Part shown: positions 45,325 through 57,066 of the stretch, piece after piece
How positions within the stretch are numbered: position 1 is the first letter of the stretch
Layout of the letters: the number at the start of each line of letters is the position of its first letter
Notes under the pieces: generated by a model
What the model was told of the DNA's origin: nothing
Databases searched by the model: none
Seen by the model: only the letters and a program-made list of their open reading frames with translations
Program-made: the position numbers and the translations under genes
Source of the DNA: Zelopaecilomyces penicillatus
Taxonomy: Eukaryota; Ascomycota; Sordariomycetes; Hypocreales; Pseudodiploosporaceae
DNA length: 64,000 nt
Assembly (NCBI GenBank): GCA_005765155.1
Contig: VCCP01000002.1
Coordinates: 868,001-932,000 of the forward strand
Reading direction: 5' to 3'

Positions 45325-48300
45325 ATGAGGGTGATAGAAGTTATTATCGACGTAAGCAACGCAGATTGCGCCCAAGAGAGAATACCGTATGTTGACATCT
45401 TCGTAGGGATTCAAGTCGTACGCTGTACGGACGGTGATTTCAGGATGGTAGGCGTTGGCTTCCTCCACCTCACCATAGTTCAAGTCGGCTCACCAACGCA
45501 GGGACGAGAGTTTCAACTCGATCACTGGCCTGAATGGCAGTGGCAAATCAAACATCCTTGACTCGATATGCTTTGTTCTCGGCATTACAAATATGTCCAC
45601 AGTGCGAGCGCAAAACCTCCAGGTATAGGATTCGCCCACTTCAAAGAGACGCAGAGGAATAACCTGGTGCTTAGGATCTGATCTACAAGCGCGGTCAAGC
45701 TGGAGTCACTAAAGCTAGCGTCACAATAGTTTTCGATAATAGGGACAAGAAGAAGTCGCCGATAGGGTTCGAGGAGTATGCTACAATTAGTGTAACCCGT
45801 CAAATTGTCCTAGGAGGCACCTCCAAATACCTGATCAATGGCCATCGAGCGCAACAGCAAACAGTTCAAAATCTCTTCCAGTCTGTGCAGCTCAACATCA
45901 ATAACCCCAATTTCCTCATCATGCAAGGACGAATCACCAAAGTTCTGAACATGAAAGCAGTGGAAATTCTGGCCATGATTGAGGAAGCAGCTGGTACCAG
46001 GATGTTTGAAGATCGGCGAGACAAGGCGCTGAAGACGATGGCGAAAAAAGAACTGAAGCTGCAGGATCTTAGAGAATTACTGAAGGATGAGATTGAGCCA
46101 AAACTAGAGAAGCTTCGCACGGAGAAGAGGGCATTTTTAGACTTTCAGCAGACTCAAAATGACCTGGAGCGACTTTCAAGGGTCGTGGTTGCATACGATT
46201 ATTCAAGATGCCAAGAGAAGCTGAAACAGTCGGCCGCAGACCTCGAGGCCAAAAAGAAACGACAGCGAGACCTAGAAGACTCCGCCACCCGACTTCGAAG
46301 CGAACTATCTCATCTTGAAGAGGATGTCAACAGAGTGCGGTCGCAACGGGACAGGGAACTCAAGAAAGGCGGCAAGTCACAGGCTTTGGAGGATGCGGTC
46401 AAGAAGCATGCCAATGAATTGGTACGACTTGCAACTGTTATGGACTTGAAAAAGTCAAGTTTGGCAGAAGAAAAAGAAAAGAAGACGGCTGTTGAAAATA
46501 CCGTGTCGGAGTTGGAGACGGCCCTGAAGGAGAAAACAGCCACGTTTGAAAGCGTTAAGGCCAAATATGATGCAGCCAATGAGGACCTCGCAAAGCAACG
46601 AAAAGATGCCGAATCCAAAGAGGAACTGCTGCAGACCCTTCAAACCGGCGTGGCGTCAAAAGACGGACAGGAGAATGGCTATCAAGGTCAACTTCAAGAT
46701 GCGAGAAATCGAGCATCTGCGGCTTCAACCGAACAAGAGCAAGCGAAAATCAAAATAGCACATCTAAAAAGTCGAGTGAAGGAGGAAGAGCCTCGGGCCA
46801 AAAAGGCCAAGGAACAGAACGCTGGCCTTCTTCAAGAGCTCGATGGTCTCAAATTACACGCACAACGATTGGAGAAGGAGTTGGGGAAACTAGGGTTTGA
46901 ACCTGGGCAGGAACAAGATATGTATGAACAGGAGTCGACTCTGCAGCAAACTGTGAGGACTTTACGGCAGGATTCGGACAAGCTAAAGAGGCAAGTCGCC
47001 AACATCGACTTTAACTACTCGGACCCTGCCCCAAACTTCGACCGAAACAAGGTCAAGGGCTTAGTTGCCCAGCTCTTCACACTCGACAAGGAACATACCA
47101 GGGCTGGCACAGCACTAGAAATATGTGCTGGTGGGCGCCTTTACAATGTTGTCGTTGACTCGGAGGTCACCGGAACTCAACTTCTTCAAAAAGGCAAATT
47201 GAGAAAGCGTGTGACCATCATCCCCCTAAACAAGATTGCAGCTTTCAGGGCATCGGCTGAGACCATTGCAACTGCACAGGACATTGCGCCAGGAAAAGTC
47301 GACCTTGCCTTGTCTTTGATTGGGTATGATGAGGACGTATCCGCTGCAATGGAGTACGTATTCGGCAACACTTTAGTTTGTGCAGATGCCGAGACGGCCA
47401 AAAGAGTCACATTTGATCCCAACGTCAGGATGAGGAGCATTACTCTGGAGGGCGATTCATATGACCCTTCTGGTACATTATCCGGCGGCAGTTCCCCAAA
47501 TTCCAGCGGCGTCTTGGTGACGTTGCAGAAACTCAACACTCTCACCCGGCAGCTGAATGAAGCCGAGCGGTCGTTGAAGGAGATCCAGATTAGGATAGCC
47601 AGAGAAAAATCCAAACTGGACCATGCTCGTCAAATCAAGCAAGACTTGGACTTGAAGAACCACGAAATTAAACTTGCGGAAGAGCAAATCGGTGGAAATT
47701 CTTCATCTTCAATCATTCAAGAGGTGGAAAACATGAAAGCAAGCATAGCTGAACTTACAGACAACATTGCCAATGCCAAGTCACGCCAAGCCGAGGCTAA
47801 CGCTGATGTCAAACGAATTGACAAAGATATGAAAGATTTCGACAACAATAAGGACGCCAAGTTAGTCGAGCTGCAAAAGTCGTTGGACAAGTTACGTGTT
47901 ACTCTTGAAAAGAACTCTGCGGCGGTAAAAACACTGCAAAAGGGGCTACAAAACGCGCAACTAGACTCAGAGCAAGTCGGAAGTGATCTGTCTGCTGCCC
48001 GTGAACAGCTTCAAGAAGTAGAGTTGGGTATTCGGGCCCAACAGCGAGACATTGAAGATCTTGTTAGGCAACAAGCCGAGCTCACAGAGACGCATGATGC
48101 TGCTCAGGGCTCCCTTGATGCTGAAAGGGCCAAGCTGCACCTTTTTGATGACGAACTTCGCGCGTTGGAAGAGGCGACTCGGTCGAAAAATAACCGCATC
48201 ACTGAAGAGGGCCTTGAGATGCAAAGGCTTGGCCATCAGGTTGAAAAGTTTCACAAGGAGCAACAGAACGCAGCAGAAAATGTTGCTCATCTTGAGGCAG

Positions 48301-49102
48301 AGTACGAGTGGATCGACGATGAGAAGGACAAATTTGGCCGAAGTGGCACACCATACGACTTCCAGCGCCAGAATATTGGGGAGTGTAAATCAACACTGCG
48401 GAATCTGACAGACAGATTCCAGGGGATGAAAAAGAAGATCAATCCAAAGGTTATGAACATGATCGACAATGTTGAGAAGAAGGAGGTTACCCTGAAACAC
48501 ATGATTAAGACAGTTATCCGAGACAAGAGGAAGATCGAAGAGACCATTGTCAGCCTAGACGACTACAAAAAGAAGGCTCTGCGGGAGACATGGGAAAAGG
48601 TCAACAAAGACTTTGGTCAGATCTTCTCGGAGTTGCTTCCTGGAGGCAGTTTCGCCAAATTGGATCCTCCAGAAGGCAAGACTATCAGCGAGGGTTTGGA
48701 GGTCAAGGTGTGTTTGGGCAAGGTCTGGAAGCAGAGCTTAACGGAACTCAGTGGTGGACAAAGGTATGTACTTGTGACAACAGACGCCACCCTCCGACTT
48801 TTGCGTAGCAAAATATTGGCTAACACGAAAACTTCAGGTCCCTTGTTGCGTTATCGCTCATCATGGCTCTTTTACAGTTCAAGCCCGCGCCCATGTATAT
48901 TCTGGACGAGGTTGACGCGGCTTTGGATCCCTCACACACGCAAAACATTGGTCGGCTCATCAAGATGCGCTTCAAGGGCTCCCAGTTTATTGTTGTCAGT
49001 TTAAAGGACGGCATGTTCCAGAACGCGAATCGCATCTTCCGCACGCGCTTCAGTGAAGGCACCAGTATGGTACAGGCGCTCACGCCGGCCGATCTGATGT
49101 AG
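45325..49102 (+). CDS. smc2: Condensin subunit SMC2
   Basis: Five exons, 45325..45351, 45407..45447, 45502..45622, 45675..48763 and 48838..49102, give 1180 aa. The first two exons are only 27 and 41 nt but rebuild MRVIEVIIDGFKSYAVRT, the invariant SMC2 N-terminus. Walker A is GLNGSGKSN (32-40). Long coiled coils flank the hinge (about 520-675, VKGLVAQLFTLDKEHTRAGTALE onward). The ABC signature ELSGGQRSLVAL is at ~1087, with the last intron inside it, and Walker B MYILDEVDAALD follows at ~1116. SMC2 pairs with SMC4 in condensin and uses ATP to compact and resolve chromosomes in mitosis. The length matches SMC2 from other fungi, and IMQGRITKVLNMKAVEILAMIEEAAGTRM is typical of SMC2, not SMC1, 3 or 4. 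Confidence 0.97.
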
Positions 49103-49338
49103 AATCGAAAATGGGTTAAGCCATGCGAGAATTTTGAATGAGATACGAGGATTATGGACGCGTTGCATATGACTTGGAAAAAAAATGGTATGGGCATGGG
49201 GAGGAGCGTTTTTTTTTTATGTTTTATGCGATGGGAGCTGGCTGGAACCTTTAAATCATTCTAATCAATGTGTATTTGGAAGCTGCAGAGCACCATACTT
49301 CACCTCAGGCTGTTTGAATATATCCTGTTTCCTAATCT

Positions 49339-50954
49339 TTACAAGGCAAAGTGTGCGCCCCTTTCCAGTACATCGACTTCCATGCCGACTTCTAGAAAGA
49401 TTTCGTGGTTGGCTACATCATCAACCTGCGAGAAAATTGGGCAGAGCTGCATGCCGAAACATCCCTTCTTGGGGGCCCCTTCGTCAATGTCTCGAAAGTT
49501 CCTGAGTGCATGATCCGGCTCTACATTGTGACGGATGCCTGTCGCAGGATCGACGTTGGGCAGCTTGCATCTAATTCGGCTTGGTTAGAGGGGCAGAAAA
49601 GATTGGGGAGGGGCAAATCTTTAGGATAATAGGAGTAATGAGGAGGAGATTGGGGTGGGTATGGAACCAAAGTAGAGGGGGGCACTTACCGCACAGTTCG
49701 ACACGAAACATCAAACTTGTTGTCAGCATTGGTGTTGGCCTGTTGCTTGAACTGCACTGAACGCCAATCGTCCTCGTCATATTCCTTTAGACCAGAGACT
49801 TGTCATCTCTCATGTTAGCTTCGACGGTTTCAGTCAACGATCTCCCGAGGACCTGCAGTCATTCTCACCAACGATATTGGCACGGAAACGCCGCGCATCC
49901 AGGTACTGAAGGGTCTGGTCCTTCCTAACCTTGGATTCAAGGGCCCTTATGCTTGTCAGATTAAGCATGTGTATGGGGTACTATGATTGGTCAGATGCTA
50001 GAGTCCTCGAGCATATTGCTATCCTAGGAGGACGAGGGTCTCTGATATTAAGGGTAGGGGTTGGTAGTAGTTTACCGCGTCTTGAAAGTCGACTACAGGT
50101 TGGTATCCTATGTCAGCTTTCCGTGGTGCGCAACGGAGGACCTCTCTTTGCTTCAGAGGATCTATCCGAAACAGCGATACGGGACCCTTGGCTCCCAGAT
50201 ACAAGCCCAACTCCGGGGGAATCTCCTTTTCCATGTTTAGCGCGTAAGCCATGCTTTTAAATACCATAATGTTTCCATAATAGTAGCCTTGGGCCGCGAT
50301 CTCTGCTTCCGTAGGAAATCCAAGAGGCAACATAAATTCCCTTTCTGGCACGCCACTCAGCCCTCTGCTCAGCTTGGCCGCCGCCAGCTGCATTAGGCCC
50401 CGAACACCCGGGTCTCTCCAGGGGAACCTCACGACAATGAATCCGCCCTCGACCTTGCCCAGCAGCCTACTCGACTTGGAGGCGTCCGGCAGCCATAAGT
50501 CAACTTTGACATTAGCCAGGAGTGGGAGCTGTCTCAGGGTCAGGATCTCCCATGTTGGAGTATGCTGTGCCGACTCGGCCACCGCGACGCCTGGCGTCTT
50601 GGGCTTGAGCTTAGCAAACGTGAACAGGCGGTCCAGCTCGAAACCCTTGGGTATGATTTTGCCGCGGGTGAGCTCGATTCCTTGGCATGACTTGATAGGA
50701 TAAATGTGTAGGCTTTGGATTCTCGCGGCGTGGCCCGGTTGGGGGTTGTGAGTTGGTGATGTCTGAGACCGCAAATTGCTCTCCGCTGGTGGTACCCCGA
50801 GCTTTGTGTGTGTTTGGCTCAGAGCGTCGCTGTGCTCCACTGGAATCGGCGGAAACAGTATGAAAATGGGAATCGCAAAGACGACTATCGTGCTAACCAG
50901 AAGAATTATGGCAGTGTGGTCGAATATCTCAACGATATCGGAGATCGACGTCAT
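49339..50954 (-). CDS. Membrane-anchored MOSC protein, mARC-like
   Basis: Four exons on the minus strand, 50954..50076, 49980..49869, 49798..49690 and 49570..49339, give 443 aa. A membrane helix near residues 14-35 anchors the N-terminus. The MOSC_N beta-barrel follows (RIQSLHIYPIKSCQGIEL, then FELDRLFTFAK), and the MOSC domain (YPIHMLNLTSIRALE, RRFRANIVVSG, YDEDDWRSVQF, then VRCKLPNVDPATG). The Cys near 368 in VRCKLPNVDPATG lies where mARC proteins hold molybdenum cofactor. Mammalian mARC sits in the outer mitochondrial membrane and reduces N-hydroxylated compounds with cytochrome b5 and its reductase. By family, this is probably a molybdoenzyme on mitochondria or ER; activity is inferred. 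Acceptor choice in intron 2 (ACAAG at 49799) was set by homology, giving NIVVSGLKEYDEDDW. The 3' end faces SMC2. Confidence 0.88.
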
Positions 50955-53900
50955 GATGTAATATCATCAGTCGGCCAGCAAGCTATCACTGTCAAACTAG
51001 GTCGGGCTCATGCGTTACGTCTAGGTCTTGTTTAAGCCTTGGACTGCTATTGTCGTCTTGAGTATTATACTGCCCAAGAATCCCCTCGTTATCGTCGTAT
51101 CAAGAGAGTATCGCAACAAGTGTCCTCAGAAATAGCGCCTTGGATCTGGTTTCCCACACAGAAAGAGTGAATAATACGTGCTTCACACCACACACACTAT
51201 TCACGTCGTGCACGGGCCGATCCAATCTTTCCAAAGACCTCCAGACTGTGATCCAGCGAGTTACGACTGCAACCTGGTTACCGTTCTCTAGCTTCTTCTC
51301 CCATTAACATTTGGAGCTTGGAATCGCTGGCATATATATCCAAGGAAAACTCGGCAAAGGACAAATTTGGAAATGGCCATCTGTTGGTTTCCGGCCCGCA
51401 ATGGAGAAACATCGGTGGTTCGACAAAATCCGAAACCGAGCGACTACGAAATTTTGCGACCATGACAGACCTATAGGGTAGGATGTCTAGCCAGACGCGA
51501 CTCAAAGCCTACCTAGTCTTGCAACCAATCGAATATGTGCGAAGATAGATAACAAGATGATACAAAGACGCGTATTAAGTAGTTCAAACTAGAGACAAAA
51601 TGAAACAGCTTGGCCAACGCTCTATTCTCATCGCATGTGTTCTCACGGTCATCATTCGAGTGATAGTGGTCAGCAGTAGCTGTTTCTACCTGCAGTGAAT
51701 AAGTGGATGTGGCTGGCTGATAGTCCGATAATCGGCGGCTGATTTGCAAGGGAGGCTAACGTGGTCAGAGTCTCTCATATCTGCGATGTCAGATTTCTGA
51801 ACTACCAACTACGTGGAGCCGGCCAACGCTTTATCTGGTATTTCCATGGATAATCCATGGACTATGTGATACGGATAGAGCGTATTATCGAGAAGAAGAC
51901 ATAATATTGAAGTATGACCGAGAGAAGGGGCACCAGGAAAGCACAAAGGTTACAGGGGACAGCACGACAAAAACTGCCACTTCCCTCCCTCAATTGCCCT
52001 GGATATGCTGAGTGGATCTTCGGTTTGAAGACTTACTGGTAAGCCTGGGGCTTCATCAGTGTCGACAGGTCATCATTTCCTTCTTGGGTTGATGCTTGCG
52101 GAACTCGATTATGTTTTTCTGGAGAAGACAGGCCAAACAAAGTCCATGCTGAGACGCTTGTTGCGTGAAACACTATGCCCACAATGTCGAATAGAGGTCA
52201 GTCTAGATGCAAAGGCATAATGCTATGCTGCTTCACCGTCTGTCCTGCGGCTGCGGCTGGGACGGCGACTGTTGCGTCTGCGGAAAGGTCCTGGCGCATG
52301 AAGCTTGGACAGGGTGTCATCCCGACCTCAAGTGGCTACTGCTAGTACAGGTAACCCGGAGTATCGGGACAACAACGATCTGGTGGCACACGCGCCTTGC
52401 CAAGTGCAGAAATTGGCAGCAAACCATAGCGACGGCGCATTTCTGGCACGACCGCGCCCGTTGCACTAGAGGCAGACGGCGGCGAACGACGTTCACCTCC
52501 CGCTTTACTTGCTCAGAGACTATGAAGTACTAGTTCTTTCACTGTTCGGGATATTCCGCGAAGTATTCAGATTGTTGGCCAACACGCGGTCGTGCTCGTA
52601 ATGCGAAAGGGCAAATTGAAACAAACCAAAAAAGGAGAGATTTCGTTGAAACGTCGAAATTGCCCGAGGCTATGAGTTGCAAAATTGTCCAGCTCATGAC
52701 ATATGATCATGGCCAAGACCTGTGGCCGAGGGCAATCTCCCCCGTGTCCACGATTCTCCACCTCGTCTGGGAGGGCGATATTACTTGCAGGTGTTGAGCT
52801 TAGTTGCATGATTTCCACAGGAGACTTCAAACCCCCCATGTATCTGTGGAATTTGATCCCACAAAGCCCCCCAACATGTAACAATACCAACATTGCTTTG
52901 CATGGTGTGGCACTCCCAGCGATTTCAAGTCTGCAACGTGCGCAACACAGCAAACGACCACACGACGGTGCGGGAGACGAACCTTGGCGGTGGCAAGGGT
53001 CAGGGTAGACTAGCTTAACCTGATGCTGAACATGGCGTAGTCCTTGCTGGTCGTTTATGATGATGACGCCAAACTAAGAATGTACATCGCCGACAGACGT
53101 TTGAGTTGTCAATTGCAAATGTGAAATCTGAGCAATACGGTACTCGTTCAACGTGGAAGTAAATGACCGATAGTGAGCCCCGCTGCCGAAGGCTAATACC
53201 CCGGCCTTGTACAAAGCAGGTAGCTGCTTGGCAACCCTTCTGTTGGACGTTCTCCGTTGACTTAAAAACACAAAACATCAAAGACTACATTAATTAGTGT
53301 GGCAATGCGACGCCATCTGCGCTGTTTAGCCTTGCTTGATTTGTGATGCCTTCCCAACCCTGTATTCGTAGGGTGGTTGCGGCTTTCGGGACTAGCCTTG
53401 GAATAACACAAGGGACAATGCTTGACTCCGAAAAACAACCGCTAAGGGGCACGTCATACGGTAGTTGTTTTATTGTTGTATTGGGCAATCAAAAATGTTG
53501 GGGGTGACTAGGTGGGCCCCGACGAACAAGTAGATGGCTGACACCTCATACTTGGTAGCTTACAGTGTATTATTGCCTTCAGATGTTGCTGCGAGTTACT
53601 AACAGCTGGGTGGAGGAGAGGCCTTTGCGCCATGTGCACACTTAGGTGATTAATAGGTTTTGGCCCCCTTCCCAGGGGCGAAAGGGCCTGCCAGTCTGTG
53701 CGCGAGGCTAGCATTCTTCCGTTTGTATGTAATAAAGTTCCTATCGTGAGTGAAGATATAGCTTTGATTCGACAAGGCTACCTTGGAAAGTGGGTGAAAG
53801 GTGGAATCCCAACCTTGTTTCCGCAGTTAGCCGCCTTGTTCAGTGAGCGATTCGCTGCCATGAGGAGAGAGTGATTTTCATGATCTCTTGTGGAAATGTG

Positions 53901-56900
53901 GCTTGCATGGGAGCTAGTCGCCTTCGATGAAGTGCATCCAAATATGCCCAAGTGTTAGGAATAATCCGGGTAGTGTTGGCCCCAATGCGAGAGCCGGAGT
54001 ACGAAAGACCCCTTGTTCAAAAAAATGTAGTCAACACAAAGTGCTTCTCAATTGCCTGTGCTCTCGCTGGCCCATTGCGATTGGGAGAGAAGGGGGCACA
54101 TGTCGAGAACGAATACCTAGTGTTGCTCAAGTAAATTTTAACTGGCTGAAGAAGGCTCTTGGCCTTGATATCGACGCAAGATCAACAAAAAGGGAGCAGG
54201 GCAGAGATTGCTTGTATGAAGTGAATATATGAAGTATGGAGCTGTCAACTTTCAAATCGGACTGCCTGTAGGTTTGAGCGACTGCAGCAAATTATAGAGT
54301 GAAAGGCACGGCTTCCCCCGCTGTGACTCGCATCCATGGTGAACTGACCCATCTATTCTAGAATCAATATTGTCGCCCGACGTTCCGCAGCACAATAGCT
54401 GGGCCCGTAGCTCCGAATGTTCGGTCTGGCCCTACTGAACTAGCTAGCCATTGATTGGGTCAAGGCGGAACGGAACCATATCCTGGGTAGTGGCTGTTTT
54501 CGAACGTGACAACAGGGGGGGAAAAACACAGCTGGGACCACCCCAAGATGTTCCATACCGATATCTTTGCAATATCTAGCCATCTCTATAAATATCTTGG
54601 AATTTCTATAATCTCTTTTAAGTAAACTATTCAGGTCCTCTTATAATGTTGGAGGGTGTCACATCAGCGGTGTATTTTCCCACCCTGTTGCGCGAGTTTG
54701 TACTGGGTGGGGCTAGTTCGAGAAACAGTGTCTCTGCCCAGACGGATCGAATAGGAGCTAGGAGAGTTTTTTGCCGTGTCTTGTTCCCCACGTCCCTACC
54801 TGGTTGGTCTGCCGTTGTTTTCAGAGTCTAATAATTCGCATGGTGTGTGCGTGATCGCACAATGATGGTGCACGCCGTGCAGCAAAGTTGTAACGGTTGT
54901 TTTGATTGCACAGTCTGGGTGTAAATGCAGCCCGGGTGAGGGGTTTTGCTTAACGTGTTAGTCAAACTGCCGTCTCTTAGAAAAGTAGTCGTGTTGCTTC
55001 ATACTTAGTAGGTAAGACACTATAGTCAGAAAGTTAGTAGGTACCTATTTTACAAAATACACATATACTTTACACACCTATAGGTACGAAGGTATAAACA
55101 GACCGTAATTCCAACTCCATACTTCGTGCAGTGGATGCTTGCCCTACCTTAGCAGATCCCCAAAGCTCCAAGCTATGTATAGTACCGAAACTCGTACTAG
55201 GTGTGCAGGAAGGTAGGGAGCAAGGCGTACATGCATGGTCAAATGAAGGCGCCCACTCGCATCCAGCACGGGGGTTGATGGCCCATGTCATTTCTATGTC
55301 ATTGCCAATGTACATGTATGCCACGACGACAGAAAATGCAAGGCTGGGGGGCCCAGACATCTCGAAAACCGCCGCGGGCCAGCAGCCGGCAGCAGCAATC
55401 AATGGCCTTGGGACGTGAGCGGATCGAGTCGAGTCGAAAGGTGCAGCCCCTGCAGCAGCGAACCGGATGAGTGGCCCCCCAGCCTCGCCTTTGACCGCTC
55501 CACACCACACTCACCTGGCGAAGCATGTGCTGCATCACAGACGCTGCAATTCATGCTTCTGGATGCAAGCCCACATGCGAGAGGCTTCTTTCTGCGACTT
55601 TACTGGCCTGTGCTTCCAAGGCTGGGATGGTGTGCTGCGACTTGTCGTGGCGCCGTAAGCCCCTGTCGAGGGCCTAGGGGTCCACCATAGGCGCCCTAGC
55701 TTCTCTGACCAAAGACACAACCTGCTCAACTGCCAGCCAGGCCGTACTGGTGACTTGACGAAGGATCACGATTCGGTATTAGGAGCAGTATGAGTACTGT
55801 ACATCCATTCTCGCAAAGACATACTATGTATTGCAAATTTCGATTAATCTGCGAAAAAAATACCTACCTACCTAGTTAGCTTAGCTCTACTCGTGCCGGA
55901 CAGAGGCCAGATTTGCACAGCGGAGACGATTGAGGAAGGTACTTCCGTCTAGCTGGTTGATAGTGACCTGTTGCGTCCTGCCTTCCCACATCCTGTAAAT
56001 ACAAGGGAAGGCCCCAATGGCCAGGCAGTGCAAGCTCACTTACACCTATGTACTTTTAGTGGGTGGTACCTGCTATGTGAATACCTTACCTACCTACCTA
56101 CTAGTTATCTGCCATGCAAAAACGGTAGGAGCTCTCGACCATGTTTCTATTGCCAAATACGTCATGCATGGGAGTTGATTCAACCAGGAAGCACCGATTT
56201 CTGATACGGTAGGTGCTCTGTCTCTAATTACCAAATAATTTACTTGTCTAGCCTACCTTCCTTACCGCTTGCTGAGTATAATTACTCTACTACGTACGGA
56301 GTAGTACCTACATACATGTTGAAGTTAAGGTTGCAATTCTCTGCTTTTCCACAACCCGTTTTCCCTGGCTGAAGGCCCATCTAGAACAGATGTCTCAAGG
56401 TACAAGGTAGAAGTCCTTTCACACGGTACCTTTATTGGTAGATAGTTGGTCGGGCCGTTGAAAGTACGAGTCCGAGGAGAAGAAAAAAAAGCCATTGTCA
56501 AGCCACCAACTAAGCCGGCTCTCCCTCCGATATCTGCTTCGGACGTGGCTGTATAACCGCCAACAAGCTGTGAGTATTGCGGCACACATCCAATCACCCT
56601 TGGAAAGTTATTCACGGCTTTAATTCCGGCACTTCCATCTCTCCCCTCCCTCTCCAAATGAGCGGTGGCTCCCCAACCTGTCCAAAGAGGCTTGAACCAT
56701 ACTCTCACTTGTCACAATGTCTAGCGCTGGATCGAGTCTTGCATTTTGCACTCACGTCCCTGTCACAGTGCACTCATCTCTCCCAATCTTTACGGAGTCT
56801 GCAGAGAGCCTAACCCGTTCTCCACCGGCCATCTCAAAATAGCTTCGAATGGTGGTGGGTGGTGATCAAACCACCGTGCGGTTTCCCTCAGCCACCGGCC

Positions 56901-56940
56901 CACGGATCTCTCCACTCTCAGCGAAGGAGTGCTTGCACAC
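50955..56940. other. Second gene-free block, left part
   Basis: Starts at the promoter of the MOSC gene. No ORF with recognisable domains or splice-linked frames was found on either strand. CCTACCTACC-type motifs cluster near 55860-55880 and 56085-56105, and TACGGAGTA lies at 56295-56303. The part around 54540-54640 is AT-richer (short TATCTCTATAAATATC-like runs). A minus-strand frame at 51278..51505 looks somewhat protein-like but has no start, partner exon or domain. Confidence 0.5.
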
Positions 56941-56947
56941 ACATCTC

Positions 56948-56948
<1 letters not shown>

Positions 56949-57042
<94 letters not shown>
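56949..57042. repeat. AC dinucleotide microsatellite, 47 units
   Basis: An uninterrupted run of AC units, followed by a short CTCT/CACA transition to about 57066. Such tracts vary in length and can form Z-DNA. It creates spurious Thr/His and Cys/Val open frames. Confidence 0.97.
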
Positions 57043-57045
<3 letters not shown>

Positions 57046-57066
57046 CTCACACACTCACTCTCACAC

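Noticed and set aside
51278..51749. Minus-strand frames that look partly protein-like
   Set aside because: No ATG with a plausible leader, no good splice sites joining them and no recognisable family; left as unexplained.
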